Below, in pieces: positions 37,919 through 53,929 of a stretch of 64,000 nucleotides of DNA. The notes beneath the pieces were generated by a model that did no database searches, was not told the origin of the DNA, and saw only the letters and a list, made by a program, of their open reading frames with translations. The translations under genes were made by a program, and so were the position numbers. Position 1 is the stretch's first letter, and every line of letters starts with the position of its first letter. The stretch is from Deinococcus seoulensis (GTDB lineage Bacteria; Deinococcota; Deinococci; Deinococcales; Deinococcaceae). The stretch lies in NCBI RefSeq assembly GCF_014648115.1, contig NZ_BMQM01000007.1, positions 62,001 to 126,000 of the forward strand. The letters run 5' to 3'.

Positions 37919-38326
37919 ATGCAGCTGCACCCCTACCTCGGCTTTGACGGACAGGCCCGTGAGGCCCTGGAGTTCTACCGGTCCTGCCTGGGCGGCACCC
38001 TGGACCTCATGACCATCGCGGAATCCCCGGTCGCCGCGCACTTCCCCCCTGACAAGCAGAACCGCATCCTGCACGGCAGCCTCACCAGCGGCGCCCTGAC
38101 CCTGAGTGCCTCGGACATGACCGAGGACGTGGGCCGCACCCACAGCGTCACCCTGGCCCTGACCAGCCACGACCTCGAACACGCCCGGCAGGTCTTCGAC
38201 GCGCTGGCGCAGGGCGGCACGGTCACGCACCCCCTGAGCCCCTCGTTCTGGGAAGGGACCTTCGGGCAGCTGACCGACCGCTACGGGCACCACTGGATGA
38301 TGAACGTCCTCCCCGCCACCCGCTGA
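37919..38326 (+). CDS. VOC-family protein (PhnB/glyoxalase-like)
   Basis: 135 residues. HPYLGFDGQAREALEFYRSCLGG is the PhnB-like start; MTIAESPVAAHFPPDKQNRILHGSL and WEGTFGQLTDRYGHHWMMN are the second half, the usual betaalphabetabetabeta pair. Such proteins bind metal and small substrates; many act in resistance or as 3-demethylubiquinone-type enzymes, so function is open. First gene of a three-gene unit; the stop overlaps the next start by one base. Confidence 0.85.
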   Translation: MQLHPYLGFDGQAREALEFYRSCLGGTLDLMTIAESPVAAHFPPDKQNRILHGSLTSGALTLSASDMTEDVGRTHSVTLALTSHDLEHARQVFDALAQGGTVTHPLSPSFWEGTFGQLTDRYGHHWMMNVLPATR

Positions 38327-38706
38327 TGCGGGCCGTCACGCCCTTCCTGATGTTTCAGGGTGAGGCCACGCCCGCCCTGGCGCTGTACCTCACCCTGCCC
38401 GGCGCGCGCCTCCTGCACCGCCAGGACACCCCAGACGGGCGCGTGCAGATGGCCGAACTGGAACTGAGCGGGCAGCGCGTGCGCATCACCGACTCGCCCA
38501 TCCCGCACGCCTTCACGTTCACGCCGTCCACGTCCCTGTTCCTCGACTGCGACACCTGCGAGGAATTCGACCGGGTGTGCGACACGCTCGGGGCGGGCGG
38601 CGCGTACCTGATGCCCCCGGACGACTACGGCTTCAGCACCCGCTTCGCGTGGCTGAACGACCCGCACGGCGTGTCCTGGCAGGTGAACCTGCCCCGCTCC
38701 CCATGA
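38326..38706 (+). CDS. Second VOC-family protein
   Basis: 126 residues, paralogue-like to the preceding gene: VTPFLMFQGEATPALALYLT, LPGARLLHRQDTPDGRVQMAEL and the end FSTRFAWLNDPHGVSWQVNL are PhnB-like. It starts within the upstream stop (TGATG) and its own stop overlaps the next start (ATGA at 38703). The pair could be a split or duplicated glyoxalase-fold system. Confidence 0.85.
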   Translation: MRAVTPFLMFQGEATPALALYLTLPGARLLHRQDTPDGRVQMAELELSGQRVRITDSPIPHAFTFTPSTSLFLDCDTCEEFDRVCDTLGAGGAYLMPPDDYGFSTRFAWLNDPHGVSWQVNLPRSP

Positions 38707-39368
38707 AGCTGCTGCTGACCTCCGGTGGGGTCACGAACGCCAGCATTCACGCCGCGCTCGTGGAGATGCTGAGCAGACCCATCGCCGAGTGCCGGGCGCT
38801 GTGCATTCCCACCGCGCAGCACGGCCACCCCTGGTGCACGCCCGACACCGCGTGGCGTTTCGTCGCCGGACGCAGCCCCGCCCCGATGGTGGACCTGGGC
38901 TGGGCCAGCGTGGGCCTGCTGGAACTCCTGGCGCTGCCGCACCGCCCCCGCGAGCAGTGGGAGGCGTGGGTGCGCGCCGCCGACGTGCTGCTCGTGGACG
39001 GCGGCGACGCGACCTTCCTGACCCACTGGCTGCGCCAGTCCGGGCTGGCCGACCTGCTCCCCGAGCTCAAGGACACCGTCTGGGTGGGCGTCAGTGCGGG
39101 CAGCATGGCCCTGACGCCCCGCGTCGGTTCGCAGTTCGTCTCGTGGGCCGGGGCGGACGGTGACGACCGCGGGCTGGGCCTCGTGGACGTCTCGATCTTC
39201 CCGCACCTGAACTACCCGGACTTCCCCGACAACCGCATGCCCAACGCCGAGGCCTGGGCCGCGCAGATCGGCGGGCCCGCCTACGCCCTGGACGACCAGA
39301 GCGCCCTGCGGATCGTGGACGGCGTCACCCAGGTCATCTCGGAAGGGGAGTGGCGGGCGTTCCCGTGA
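38703..39368 (+). CDS. Peptidase E-like serine peptidase (family S51)
   Basis: 221 residues. VSAGSMAL carries the nucleophile S131 in the GxSAGS context of S51 peptidases such as peptidase E, which cleaves Asp-X dipeptides. Also present: LLLTSGGVTNASI at the start, LLVDGGDATFLT and FPHLNYPDFPDNRMP. No signal peptide. Translationally coupled to the two VOC genes. Confidence 0.82.
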   Translation: MKLLLTSGGVTNASIHAALVEMLSRPIAECRALCIPTAQHGHPWCTPDTAWRFVAGRSPAPMVDLGWASVGLLELLALPHRPREQWEAWVRAADVLLVDGGDATFLTHWLRQSGLADLLPELKDTVWVGVSAGSMALTPRVGSQFVSWAGADGDDRGLGLVDVSIFPHLNYPDFPDNRMPNAEAWAAQIGGPAYALDDQSALRIVDGVTQVISEGEWRAFP

Positions 39369-39440
39369 TCGCCACCTCACCGCCTCCGTCCGCCTGAACC
39401 GGCCCTCCCGACTTGGTGCGGGGGCGCGTATTCTCCCGGT

Positions 39441-41486
39441 ATGACCGCGCCCGATTCCCTTTCGCGTGATGTGTTGCTCACCTGCCCGCTGGACTGCCCG
39501 GACGCCTGCCGCCTGAAGGTGACGGTGGGCCGCGCCGCGCCGGGCGGGCCGGAGCGGATGCTGAAGGTGACGGGGGACGCCGCGCACCCGGTCACGAAGG
39601 GCTTCGCGTGCGCCAAGACCGTGCATTACCCGGCCCGCGCGAACCACCCGGACCGGCCGCTGTACCCCCTGAAACGCGTGAACGCCAAGACGGACGCCGA
39701 GCCGGTCTGGGCGCGCGTGACCTGGGACGAGGCGCTGGACGACATCGCCGCGCGTCTGCGCACCCTGCTGGACACGCGTGGGCCGGGCAGCATCCTGCGC
39801 TACAACTACGCCGGGACCATGGGCCTGATGGAGGGCACGCACGTGCACGCGCTGTTCCGCGCGCTGGGCGCCCCGGAACTGGACGAGACGATCTGCGCCA
39901 CGGCGGGCACCGAGGCCTGGAGCCTGGGCTACGGCACGCGCTTCGGGGTGGACCCGGCGGACGTGGCGCACGCGCGGCTGATCGTGCTGTGGGGCATCAA
40001 TTCCCTGAGCACGAACAGTCACCTGACGCCGCACCTGACGGCGGCCCGCAAGGCCGGGGCGCGGATCGTGTGCGTGGATCCGTACCGCAACCGCACGGCG
40101 GCGTTCGCGGACGAGCACCTGAAGATCCGGCCCGGCACGGACGCCGCGCTGGCGCTGGGCGTGATGCACGAACTGTTCGCGCACGGCTGGACGGACGAGG
40201 CGTACATCGCCGAGGCGACCACCGGCGTGGAGGAGCTGCGTGAGGCGGCCCGCGAGTGGACCCCCGAGCGCACCGCGCAGGTGACTGGGCTGGACGCGGA
40301 CGTGATCCGTGCGTTCGCCCGCGCGGTCGGCACGACGCGGCCCACGTACTTCCGGGTGGGGTACGGCATGACCCGCCACGAGCACGGCGGCACGAACCTC
40401 CGCGCCGTGACGCTGATCCCCGCCCTGACCGGCGACTGGCGGCATCGGGGTGGAGGCTGCACCCTGAGCACCAGCGGCGCGTTCCGGCTGAACCGCGCCC
40501 GCCTGGGGGCCGCGCACCTGATCCGCCCGGACGCGGCGCGCGTGAACATGAACGAGTACGCCGCCGCCCTGCACCCGGACCGGGGCTTCGGGGCGACGTT
40601 CATCTACAACTGCAACCCGGCGGTCGTCGCCCCGGATGCCGGGCGGGTCCGCGCGGGCCTGCAACGCGATGACCTGCTGGTCGTCGTGCTGGAACAGGCG
40701 ATGACTGAGACGGCGCGGCTGGCCGACTACCTGCTGCCCGCCACGACCTTCGCCGAGCACGCCGACGTGTACACCAGCTACGGGCACCACTGGCTGGGCT
40801 ACAACCCCGCCACGCTGGACGCCCCCGGCGAGGCGCGCCCGAACTCCTGGGTGTTCCAGGAACTCGCGCGCCGCCTGGGCGTCACCGAGCCCAGCGTGTA
40901 CTGGACGGTGGACGACCTGCTGGCCGAGCTGCTGACCACCGACCACCCCCTCGTGGCGGGCATCACGCCCGAGAGGTTGAAGGCCGAGGGCAGCGTCCGC
41001 CTGAACCTCCCCGAGGGGTTCCTGCCGTACGCGCACGGCGCGGAGACGCCCAGCGGGCGGGTGCAGCTCAGCCCCGCGCCCGCCCACCGTGAACCCCTGG
41101 CGGCGTTGAGTGCCGAGTACCCGGTGCGGCTGCTCACGCCGCCCGCGCATCACTTCCTGAACAGCACGTACGGCAACCTGGCGAACCTGAACCGCGCCGA
41201 GGGTGGTGAACCGCACCTGCTGCTGCACCCAAGTGACGCGCAGGCGTCCGGCGTGACTGACGGGGCGCTCGCCACGCTGACCAGCGAGACCGGCAGCGTG
41301 CAGCGCCGCGTGAAGGTCACGGACGCCGCGCAGCCCGGCGCGGCCATCCTGGAGGGCACGTGGTGGGGCCTCAGCGCGCCGGACGGGCGCAGCATCAACG
41401 AGCTCACCGCGCAGACCCTCACCGACCTGGGCGGCGGGAGCACCTTCCACAACACCCGTATCCGCATCGAGCCCGCGCAGGGCTGA
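39441..41486 (+). CDS. Molybdopterin-dependent oxidoreductase (formate dehydrogenase/DMSO reductase family)
   Basis: 681 residues. The N-terminal LLTCPLDCPDACRLKV plus KGFACAKT give CX3CX3C and a distal cysteine for a 4Fe-4S cluster. Cofactor-binding segments include NYAGTMGLMEGTHVHALF, VLWGINSLSTNSHL, VDPYRNRTAAFADEHLKIRPGTD, and the C-terminal TPPAHHFLNSTYGNL domain. No twin-arginine signal is visible, so it is probably cytoplasmic. TATTCT lies six bases before the ATG. The physiological substrate is unknown; a single-subunit, stand-alone gene. Confidence 0.9.
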   Translation: MTAPDSLSRDVLLTCPLDCPDACRLKVTVGRAAPGGPERMLKVTGDAAHPVTKGFACAKTVHYPARANHPDRPLYPLKRVNAKTDAEPVWARVTWDEALDDIAARLRTLLDTRGPGSILRYNYAGTMGLMEGTHVHALFRALGAPELDETICATAGTEAWSLGYGTRFGVDPADVAHARLIVLWGINSLSTNSHLTPHLTAARKAGARIVCVDPYRNRTAAFADEHLKIRPGTDAALALGVMHELFAHGWTDEAYIAEATTGVEELREAAREWTPERTAQVTGLDADVIRAFARAVGTTRPTYFRVGYGMTRHEHGGTNLRAVTLIPALTGDWRHRGGGCTLSTSGAFRLNRARLGAAHLIRPDAARVNMNEYAAALHPDRGFGATFIYNCNPAVVAPDAGRVRAGLQRDDLLVVVLEQAMTETARLADYLLPATTFAEHADVYTSYGHHWLGYNPATLDAPGEARPNSWVFQELARRLGVTEPSVYWTVDDLLAELLTTDHPLVAGITPERLKAEGSVRLNLPEGFLPYAHGAETPSGRVQLSPAPAHREPLAALSAEYPVRLLTPPAHHFLNSTYGNLANLNRAEGGEPHLLLHPSDAQASGVTDGALATLTSETGSVQRRVKVTDAAQPGAAILEGTWWGLSAPDGRSINELTAQTLTDLGGGSTFHNTRIRIEPAQG

Positions 41487-41497
41487 GGGGAGACCGC

Positions 41498-42040
41498 ATG
41501 CGTCCCCTGATCGTCACCGAGTTCGTGTCCCTGGACGGCGTCTACGAGGAACACTCGCCGTGGCGCGCCCCGTACGACCCGGACGACGGGCCGTTCAAAC
41601 GCGACGAACTGTTCGCCAGCGGCGCGCTGCTGCTGGGCCGCACCACCTACGAGGAATTCGCCGTGTACTGGCCGACCGCGACGGGCGCGTTCGCGGACCG
41701 CATGAACGCCCTGCCGAAGTACGTGGCGACCACCCGCCCCGGCCCGCTGGCGTGGAACGCCACTTCACTCGGGCCGGACGTGCTGGCAGACGTGCAGGCG
41801 CTCAAGGCGCAGCCGGGCGGCCCGCTGCTGGTGTACGGCAGCGGCACCCTCGCCCAGACGCTCCTGCGCCGTGGGCTGGTGGACGAACTGCGCCTGATGG
41901 TCTTCCCGGTCGTGCTGGGGCGCGGCAAGCGCCTTCTCGACACGCTGGAACACCTGCCCCTGACCCTGCTGGAGACCCGCTCACTGGGCGCGGGCGTGCT
42001 GCTCCTCACGTACGGGCCGACGGCCGCGCCGGACGGCTAA
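41498..42040 (+). CDS. DHFR-fold reductase (RibD C-terminal type)
   Basis: 180 residues. MRPLIVTEFVSLDGVYEEHS, LLLGRTTYEEFAVYWPT, and LLVYGSGTLAQTLLRRGLVDELRLMVFPVVLGRGKRLL are typical of the small RibD C-terminal-domain-like reductases, common as stand-alone proteins of unknown substrate. A GGGGAGA site overlapping the previous stop region places the start at 41498. The end overlaps the convergent gene (CTAA, 42037-42040). Confidence 0.86.
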   Translation: MRPLIVTEFVSLDGVYEEHSPWRAPYDPDDGPFKRDELFASGALLLGRTTYEEFAVYWPTATGAFADRMNALPKYVATTRPGPLAWNATSLGPDVLADVQALKAQPGGPLLVYGSGTLAQTLLRRGLVDELRLMVFPVVLGRGKRLLDTLEHLPLTLLETRSLGAGVLLLTYGPTAAPDG

Positions 42041-42417
42041 CGGCGTTTGCGCGCCGCCTGCGCCTGCTCGTTCGCGGCGGCGGCAGCGCGGATCAGGTCG
42101 CGGAACGCAGTGTCGTCCAGGGCGGCCCCTTCGTGCAGGTCGATGGCGCGGCGCACCTTTCCGTCCAGGCTGGCGTTGAACAGCCCCGCCGGGTCGGGCA
42201 GGCTGGCCCCGCGCGGGAACGTGAGTTTCACGGCCCGCGCGTAACTCTCGCCCGTGCAGAGGATCCCTGCGTGCTCCCAGACCGGCACGCCGGGCGAGGT
42301 GGGTTTGGCCCACTTCACGCTCTCCTGCACGCCGGGCAGCGCTTCCCGGATCAGCCCCCGCACGTGGCGCAGGGTGTCGCCCCGCCAGTCGGTTGTCACC
42401 GGGTCGGGGTGGGTCAC
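42037..42417 (-). CDS. DUF1801 (YdhG-like) protein
   Basis: 126 residues, GTG start overlapping the stop of the upstream ArsC-like gene by four bases. HVRGLIREALPGVQESVKWAKPTSPGVPVWEH and YARAVKLTFPRGASLPDPAGLFN are typical of DUF1801, a small alpha/beta family of unknown role related to iron-chaperone-like frataxin folds. Convergent with the reductase. Confidence 0.8.
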   Translation of the reverse strand: MTHPDPVTTDWRGDTLRHVRGLIREALPGVQESVKWAKPTSPGVPVWEHAGILCTGESYARAVKLTFPRGASLPDPAGLFNASLDGKVRRAIDLHEGAALDDTAFRDLIRAAAAANEQAQAARKRR

Positions 42418-42773
42418 GATCCGGCCAGCATGGCCTTCCAGCCTTCCAGGTCCTCTCCGACGGTCAGGTGCTTCCCGGCCCGCACCAGTGGCAGGCGCAG
42501 CAGCGCCGGGTCCTCGATCACCTTGGCGATCACGCCGTCCTCGGTGGTGCGCAGGTACGCGAGGTTGCTGCGCTCGTACGCCTTGCCGGTCAGGTCCAGC
42601 AGGGCGTTCAGGCCGAACTTCTGCACGAACCGGCCGAGCTCGCCCTTCGCGATGGGCCGCTCGTTCAGGTCCACGAAGTGAATCTTGATCTTGCGTTCCT
42701 TGAAGAACCGCTCGGCGGCGCGCGTCTCCTTGCTCTTGCGGGTGCCGAACACCTGTACCTGCAACTCACTCAT
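42414..42773 (-). CDS. ArsC/Spx-family thioredoxin-fold protein without cysteine
   Basis: 119 residues. The fold is clear: VQVFGTRKSKETRAAERFFKERKI at the N-terminus, HFVDLNERPIAKGEL in the middle, and LPLVRAGKHLTVGEDLEGW at the end. The position of the catalytic cysteine in ArsC or the CxxC of Spx is FGTRKSKET here, and no cysteine occurs in the protein, so reductase chemistry is unlikely. It may be a regulator or adaptor. TACACT lies six bases before the ATG. Confidence 0.82.
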   Translation of the reverse strand: MSELQVQVFGTRKSKETRAAERFFKERKIKIHFVDLNERPIAKGELGRFVQKFGLNALLDLTGKAYERSNLAYLRTTEDGVIAKVIEDPALLRLPLVRAGKHLTVGEDLEGWKAMLAGS

Positions 42774-42795
42774 GCCTCAAGTGTAGGGGAGGCGT

Positions 42796-43791
<996 letters not shown>

Positions 43792-43867
43792 AACAGAGAG
43801 TGTATCGCAACTTCGCTGCTAGCGGAATACGGTCTTTTCAGCCGGGCGGCCGCGTCCCGGCCGCGCG

Positions 43868-44563
43868 TCACGGGGTTGCGTACTCGCGGATCAGGCCCGG
43901 CAGGTCACGGTCCAGCGTGCCGTCCACTACCGCCCCGTTCCCGTACACCCGCACGAACCGCCCCCGGCCGTCCACCACGCTCACCTGATCCCCGTGCAGC
44001 CGCGCCGCCGCCGACGCACCCGCACCGACCGCCGCCGCGTTCTGCGCTCCCCCCGCGCCCTGCGCCGCGCCGCCCATGTGCGCGCTGTGATCCCCGGCCG
44101 GCATGGGCGCCACGTTCGCCACGAACATCACCCGCGCCGCCTCGTCGATGGTGGCCGCCTTCCCGGTCAGGCCCGTGAACGCCGGATCAAAGCGGTCCAG
44201 GTACGCCCGCACCACGTCCGGCGTGTCGAACGCCGGGTCCACCGTGACGAACTGCACCTGCACCCGCCCGCGCTGCTCCGGCGACAGCGCCGCGAGGCTG
44301 TTCTTCAGGCTGGCCAGCGTCACCGGGCACACGTCCGGGCAGCGCACGAACCCGTAGAACACCAGCCGCACCCGCCCGTCCGACGCGGCCAGCGTCGTCG
44401 TCGCCCCCCGGTCATCCACCAGCGGCAGGGCGGGCAGGGCCAGCGGCACGTCCAGCGCGTCCCCGCCCAGCACGCCCGGTGTCACCTGCCGGTACACCAG
44501 CAGTCCCGCCAGCGCCGCCGCCACCACCAGAAGCACTGCCGTCAACCAACGCGAAACCGTCAT
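43868..44563 (-). CDS. SCO1/SenC-type copper chaperone for cytochrome oxidase
   Basis: 231 residues. N-terminal membrane anchor MTVSRWLTAVLLVVAAALAGLLVYR, then thioredoxin fold with FYGFVRCPDVCPVTLASLK (CxxxC copper site) and the later conserved histidine in RLHGDQVSVVDG. An insertion rich in G/A (MPAGDHSAHMGGAAQGAGGA) precedes that histidine and may add metal ligands. It should deliver copper to the CuA centre of the oxidase encoded upstream. ATG 44563 is chosen because TACCCT lies six bases before it and the anchor follows directly. Confidence 0.9.
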   Translation of the reverse strand: MTVSRWLTAVLLVVAAALAGLLVYRQVTPGVLGGDALDVPLALPALPLVDDRGATTTLAASDGRVRLVFYGFVRCPDVCPVTLASLKNSLAALSPEQRGRVQVQFVTVDPAFDTPDVVRAYLDRFDPAFTGLTGKAATIDEAARVMFVANVAPMPAGDHSAHMGGAAQGAGGAQNAAAVGAGASAAARLHGDQVSVVDGRGRFVRVYGNGAVVDGTLDRDLPGLIREYATP

Positions 44564-44665
44564 GCCCGCAGGGTAGGGGAGAGGCGCGGGGTGGCGTGTC
44601 CCACGGCGGGGGAGCAGGACGCAGGCAGCGCCGACCTGCCGCCCACACGATGCCTCCCACACAAC

Positions 44666-44701
44666 GCGAAAGGGACGCCCTCTCAGGCGTCCCCCTTTCG
44701 C
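44666..44701 (-). terminator. Terminator after the oxidase operon
   Basis: GCGAAAGGGACGCC (44666-44679) pairs with GGCGTCCCCCTTTCGC (44686-44701) with a two-base bulge. It lies 16 bases past the ctaD-E stop and separates it from the sco gene. Confidence 0.72.
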
Positions 44702-44716
44702 TCCTACGGTCTGTGG

Positions 44717-47169
<2,453 letters not shown>

Positions 47170-47173
<4 letters not shown>

Positions 47174-48396
47174 TGGGTGCCTCCGCTGGCGTTCGCGCCG
47201 ATGACCGGCGTTTCCCGCCAGTAGTCCGCTTCCTCGGGCAGTTTCAGGCTGCGCAGGTACGCGGCGATATCGTCAATCTCGTCGTCGGTCAGGACGCCGC
47301 CCTTGAGTTTCTGGCCCTTGCTGAGGTACTCGCTGCCGTCGTAGGAGGGCATCAGGCTGCCGGGTTTCACGGTGGGGCTGTGCTTGATCCACTCGTGCAG
47401 CTGCTCTTTGGCCTTGGGCTCGGTCCACTGCGCGGCGCTCATGGCTTCCCACATGCCGGCACCCAGGGTGCGGCGCGTGCCGAAGAAGCTCAGGTCCGGC
47501 CCGGCCACACCGGCGGCGGGCGTGCCCTGCACGCGGTGGCAGGCGGCGCAGGCCACGGCGGCCGTGCTGGCCTTGCCCTGCATGAACAGCGCGTACCCGC
47601 GAGCCTCGGCGCTGCCGGGGTCGGGTTCGGGGGCGCGGTAGGCCTTCATGGCGGCCAGGGTCGCGTCGTAGCGGTCCTGATCGAGCGCGATGACCTTGTA
47701 CCGCATGTTGGCGTGCGAACCGCCGCACAGCTGCGAGCAGTTGCCCTGGTACACCCCGGCGCGTTCCGTGTCCACCTGCCAGGTTTTCTTGACGGCGGGC
47801 ATCGCGGCGCGCTGGCCACCGATGTTCGGCGCCCAGAAGCCGTGGATGACGTCGCCGCTGGTGATGGTCAGCGCGACCGGCTGCTTGGTCGGCATGATGA
47901 ACTCGTTGCCGTTGGTGACCACGCCGCCCGCGTCACTGGTGGTTTCGGGGTACGCGAAGTTCCACCAGAACTGCTTGCCCAGCACGTCGATCTTGGTGGC
48001 CTGCTCGGGCGTGGGGTTCAGGATCGCCATGGAGCGCACCGTCAGGATGCTCAGGCCGAACACGATCACCACGGGCACGGCCACCAGGATGACCTCCAGG
48101 CGGTTGTTCCCGTGGAACTGCGCGGGGGGCGCGTCGTGCCTGTCCTCGCGGAACTTCTGCACGGTGTAGAACAGCGCGTACGACACGCCGACGAAGATGA
48201 TGATCGACAGGACAATCGCCCAGACGCTCATCCACCAGATTTCGCGGTTGTAAGCAGACGACATGTCCCCGATGAACAGGGATTGGTTGGCCTGCTGACA
48301 GCCGGTGAGCAGTGTGGCGCCCAGCGCCGCCGCCGCGATGGGCCGCGTGATGGGTCGCCTCCGTGTGCCGCTGTGGCGGTGTTTGGTGGTGTTCAA
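47170..48396 (-). CDS. ctaC: Cytochrome c oxidase subunit II with fused cytochrome c
   Basis: 408 residues. Likely TTG start at 48396 because AAAGGAG lies five bases before it; the frame runs further upstream without a ribosome site. Lipoprotein signal with LTGC (Cys33), two transmembrane helices ([39 protein letters not shown]), CuA domain with VIHGFWAPN and [14 protein letters not shown] (Cys, Cys, His, Met ligands), then a C-terminal cytochrome c (CAACH, axial methionine in GSLMPSYDG). It accepts electrons into the caa3 oxidase. Confidence 0.93.
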
Positions 48397-48682
48397 CTTC
48401 ACTCCTTTCCTCTGCTTGCAGTCTAAAGCGTCATACGGGGTTGTGCGCGTCACACGGAACGCCCACATGCGTCCTGCCAGAGCACAACACACGCCCCGAA
48501 TTCTACCGACCGGTCAGGCATACCCCCCATGAGACACCATGAGGAACGGGCAAGTGTCCTGATGGCCTGCCAGTCGGCCCGGCGGACGCGCCTTCCGAAC
48601 CCCGCTATCATGCCCAGCCGCCGCGCGCCGTGCATGAGGGACGCAGCAACCCCCGCCCACATCGTCCACCATGAAGCACCAA

Positions 48683-48822
48683 TGATACGGATTCCGTTTG
48701 TTTCGTTAACAACCCGGAACAGCACCGGGTTGCCAACTCCACGTCCGGAACCCGTTTTGCTCCTTCTCGCATCCGCTCGGATTGAATGGTCTTTGCAGCC
48801 CATTCAATCGGAGTCCGTATGA
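48683..48822 (-). repeat. Dispersed inverted-end repeat, copy R7 (reverse)
   Basis: Left edge TGATACGGATTCCG, right edge CATTCAATCGGAGTCCGTATGA. Core AACTCCACGTCCGGAACCCG and hairpin AACCCGG..CCGGGTT (right arm CACCGGGTTGCC) are present. It separates ctaB from ctaC. Confidence 0.85.
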
Positions 48823-48823
48823 G

Positions 48824-48855
48824 GCAGGCCCCGCCGGGAGAACGGCGAGGCCTGC
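48824..48855 (-). terminator. Terminator of ctaA-ctaB
   Basis: GCAGGCC-C-CGCCG (48824-48836) pairs with CGGCG-A-GGCCTGC (48843-48855), one internal mismatch, 17 bases past the ctaB stop. Confidence 0.75.
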
Positions 48856-48872
48856 ACGGCGCACCAGTGTGG

Positions 48873-50824
<1,952 letters not shown>

Positions 50825-51032
50825 GTTTCACCTTCCTCGCCGCCAGAGCACCCTGGCGGGGCGGCGGTCAGCGCCTCGCATTCTACCCGCCCCCCCTGGC
50901 AGCCGATTGTCCCCCCGCTCCCGCCTGCCCCTGGCGCCGCTGGCTCTTCCCGGCAGGAGCCGCCCGCACCTGCACCCGCCGGGGGAAGGGGAGACACCTG
51001 CCCTGCACCCACCCCCGTACACTGGGGCCGAT

Positions 51033-51515
<483 letters not shown>

Positions 51516-51655
51516 GCCCCGGCGCATTCCGGCACCTGGAACCTTCGGGCGCCGGGTGCCGCTCTGCTGTGGTGGCCACTGCTGTTGTTCCGCTGGACCG
51601 GACACCCCCGGAACGCCGGCCGGCCGCGTTCCGGGGCGGGCCTACACTGCGGGCC

Positions 51656-52897
<1,242 letters not shown>

Positions 52898-52900
<3 letters not shown>

Positions 52901-52952
52901 CACGGACGCCGGTTGAATGGACTGCAAAAGCCATTCAATCGGAGTCCGTATG
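52898..52952 (+). repeat. Short 55-bp form of the inverted-end repeat (R8)
   Basis: TGACACGGACGCCGGTTGAATGG joined through ACTGCAAAAG to CCATTCAATCGGAGTCCGTATG: only the first hairpin and the outer edges remain, the core is missing. The TGA is the MFS stop codon. This looks like an internal-deletion derivative. Confidence 0.8.
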
Positions 52953-53017
52953 CCGCGCCCTCGCCGCCAGCGGGGCGCAGTCCAGAAGCGTGCGGCGTGA
53001 CCTGCTACCCTGCCCGC

Positions 53018-53839
53018 ATGAAACGCAGCATTCCGGAGTTACAGCACTCCGCCGCGCCGCTGGTGATGGTCACCGCCTACGATTACCCTGGCGGGCGGCA
53101 CGCCGAGGCGGCCGGCGTGGACCTGATCCTGGTGGGCGACAGCCTGGGCAACGTGGTGCTGGGCTACGACAGCACCGCGCCCGTCACGCTGGGCGACATG
53201 ATCCACCACGCCCGCGCGGTGCGGCGCGGCGCGCCCGGCACGTTCATGGTCGTGGACCTGCCGTTCGGCACGTACCACACGGGCGTGCAGGACGCCATGC
53301 GCAGCGCCGTGCGGGTCATTCAGGAGACCGGCGCGGACGCCATCAAGATGGAAGGCGCCACGCCCGAGATCCTTCAGGTGGTGCAGACCCTGACCCGCAA
53401 CGGCATTCCCGTGATGGGTCACGTGGGCCTGATGCCGCAGACTGCGACCGCCCAGGGTGGCCTGCGCGTGCAGGGCAAGGACGACGACACGGCCCGCGCG
53501 ACCCTGGAGGGTGCTGTGGCGCTGGAGGCCGCCGGGGCGTTCAGCGTGGTGCTGGAGGCCATTCCGGCCCGGCTGGCGAACCTGATCAGCGAACGCCTGA
53601 GCGTGCCCACCATCGGCATCGGGGCGGGCGTCGGGTGCGACGGGCAGGTGCTCGTCACGCACGACCTGCTGGGCGTGTACGAGGGTGAGGACAAGAAGAT
53701 CGCCAAACGCTACGCCGAGGTGGGCCGCCTGTCCCGCGAGGCCATCGAAGCCTACGCCGCCGAGGTGCGCGCCCGCGCCTTCCCCACAAAGGAGAACTCC
53801 TTCGTGATGAAGGACGACGTGCTGGGCAAACTGTACTGA
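53018..53839 (+). CDS. panB: Ketopantoate hydroxymethyltransferase
   Basis: 273 residues. Makes ketopantoate for pantothenate/CoA synthesis. Barrel motifs: [33 protein letters not shown] (metal site), [34 protein letters not shown], and [33 protein letters not shown] lies six bases before ATG 53018. No panC or panE is adjacent. Confidence 0.96.
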   Translation: MKRSIPELQHSAAPLVMVTAYDYPGGRHAEAAGVDLILVGDSLGNVVLGYDSTAPVTLGDMIHHARAVRRGAPGTFMVVDLPFGTYHTGVQDAMRSAVRVIQETGADAIKMEGATPEILQVVQTLTRNGIPVMGHVGLMPQTATAQGGLRVQGKDDDTARATLEGAVALEAAGAFSVVLEAIPARLANLISERLSVPTIGIGAGVGCDGQVLVTHDLLGVYEGEDKKIAKRYAEVGRLSREAIEAYAAEVRARAFPTKENSFVMKDDVLGKLY

Positions 53840-53880
53840 AGGCGGGGCCGGAGGGGCGAGCCTGCGCAGGCTTCGATCCG

Positions 53881-53915
53881 CCATCTGCCATCTGCCATCC
53901 GCTATCGGCCGTCTG
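53881..53915 (+). repeat. Heptamer array D
   Basis: Tandem 7-base units CCATCTG CCATCTG CCATCCG CTATCGG CCGTCTG, just after panB and ending three bases before the -10 box of the P450 gene (TAGACT, 53918-53923). Confidence 0.6.
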
Positions 53916-53929
53916 GTTAGACTCCGGGT

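Larger units (their letters stand above)
48397..48872. other. Intergenic region between ctaB and ctaC
   Basis: 476 bases without a gene. It holds the ctaC promoter region, the repeat R7 (48683-48822) and the ctaB terminator hairpin (48824-48855). The bases 48400-48680 show no convincing ORF on either strand. Confidence 0.6.

Noticed and set aside
38625..41450. 941-codon minus-strand frame opposite the molybdopterin enzyme
   Set aside because: Shadow of the real gene on the plus strand; no motif or ribosome site.
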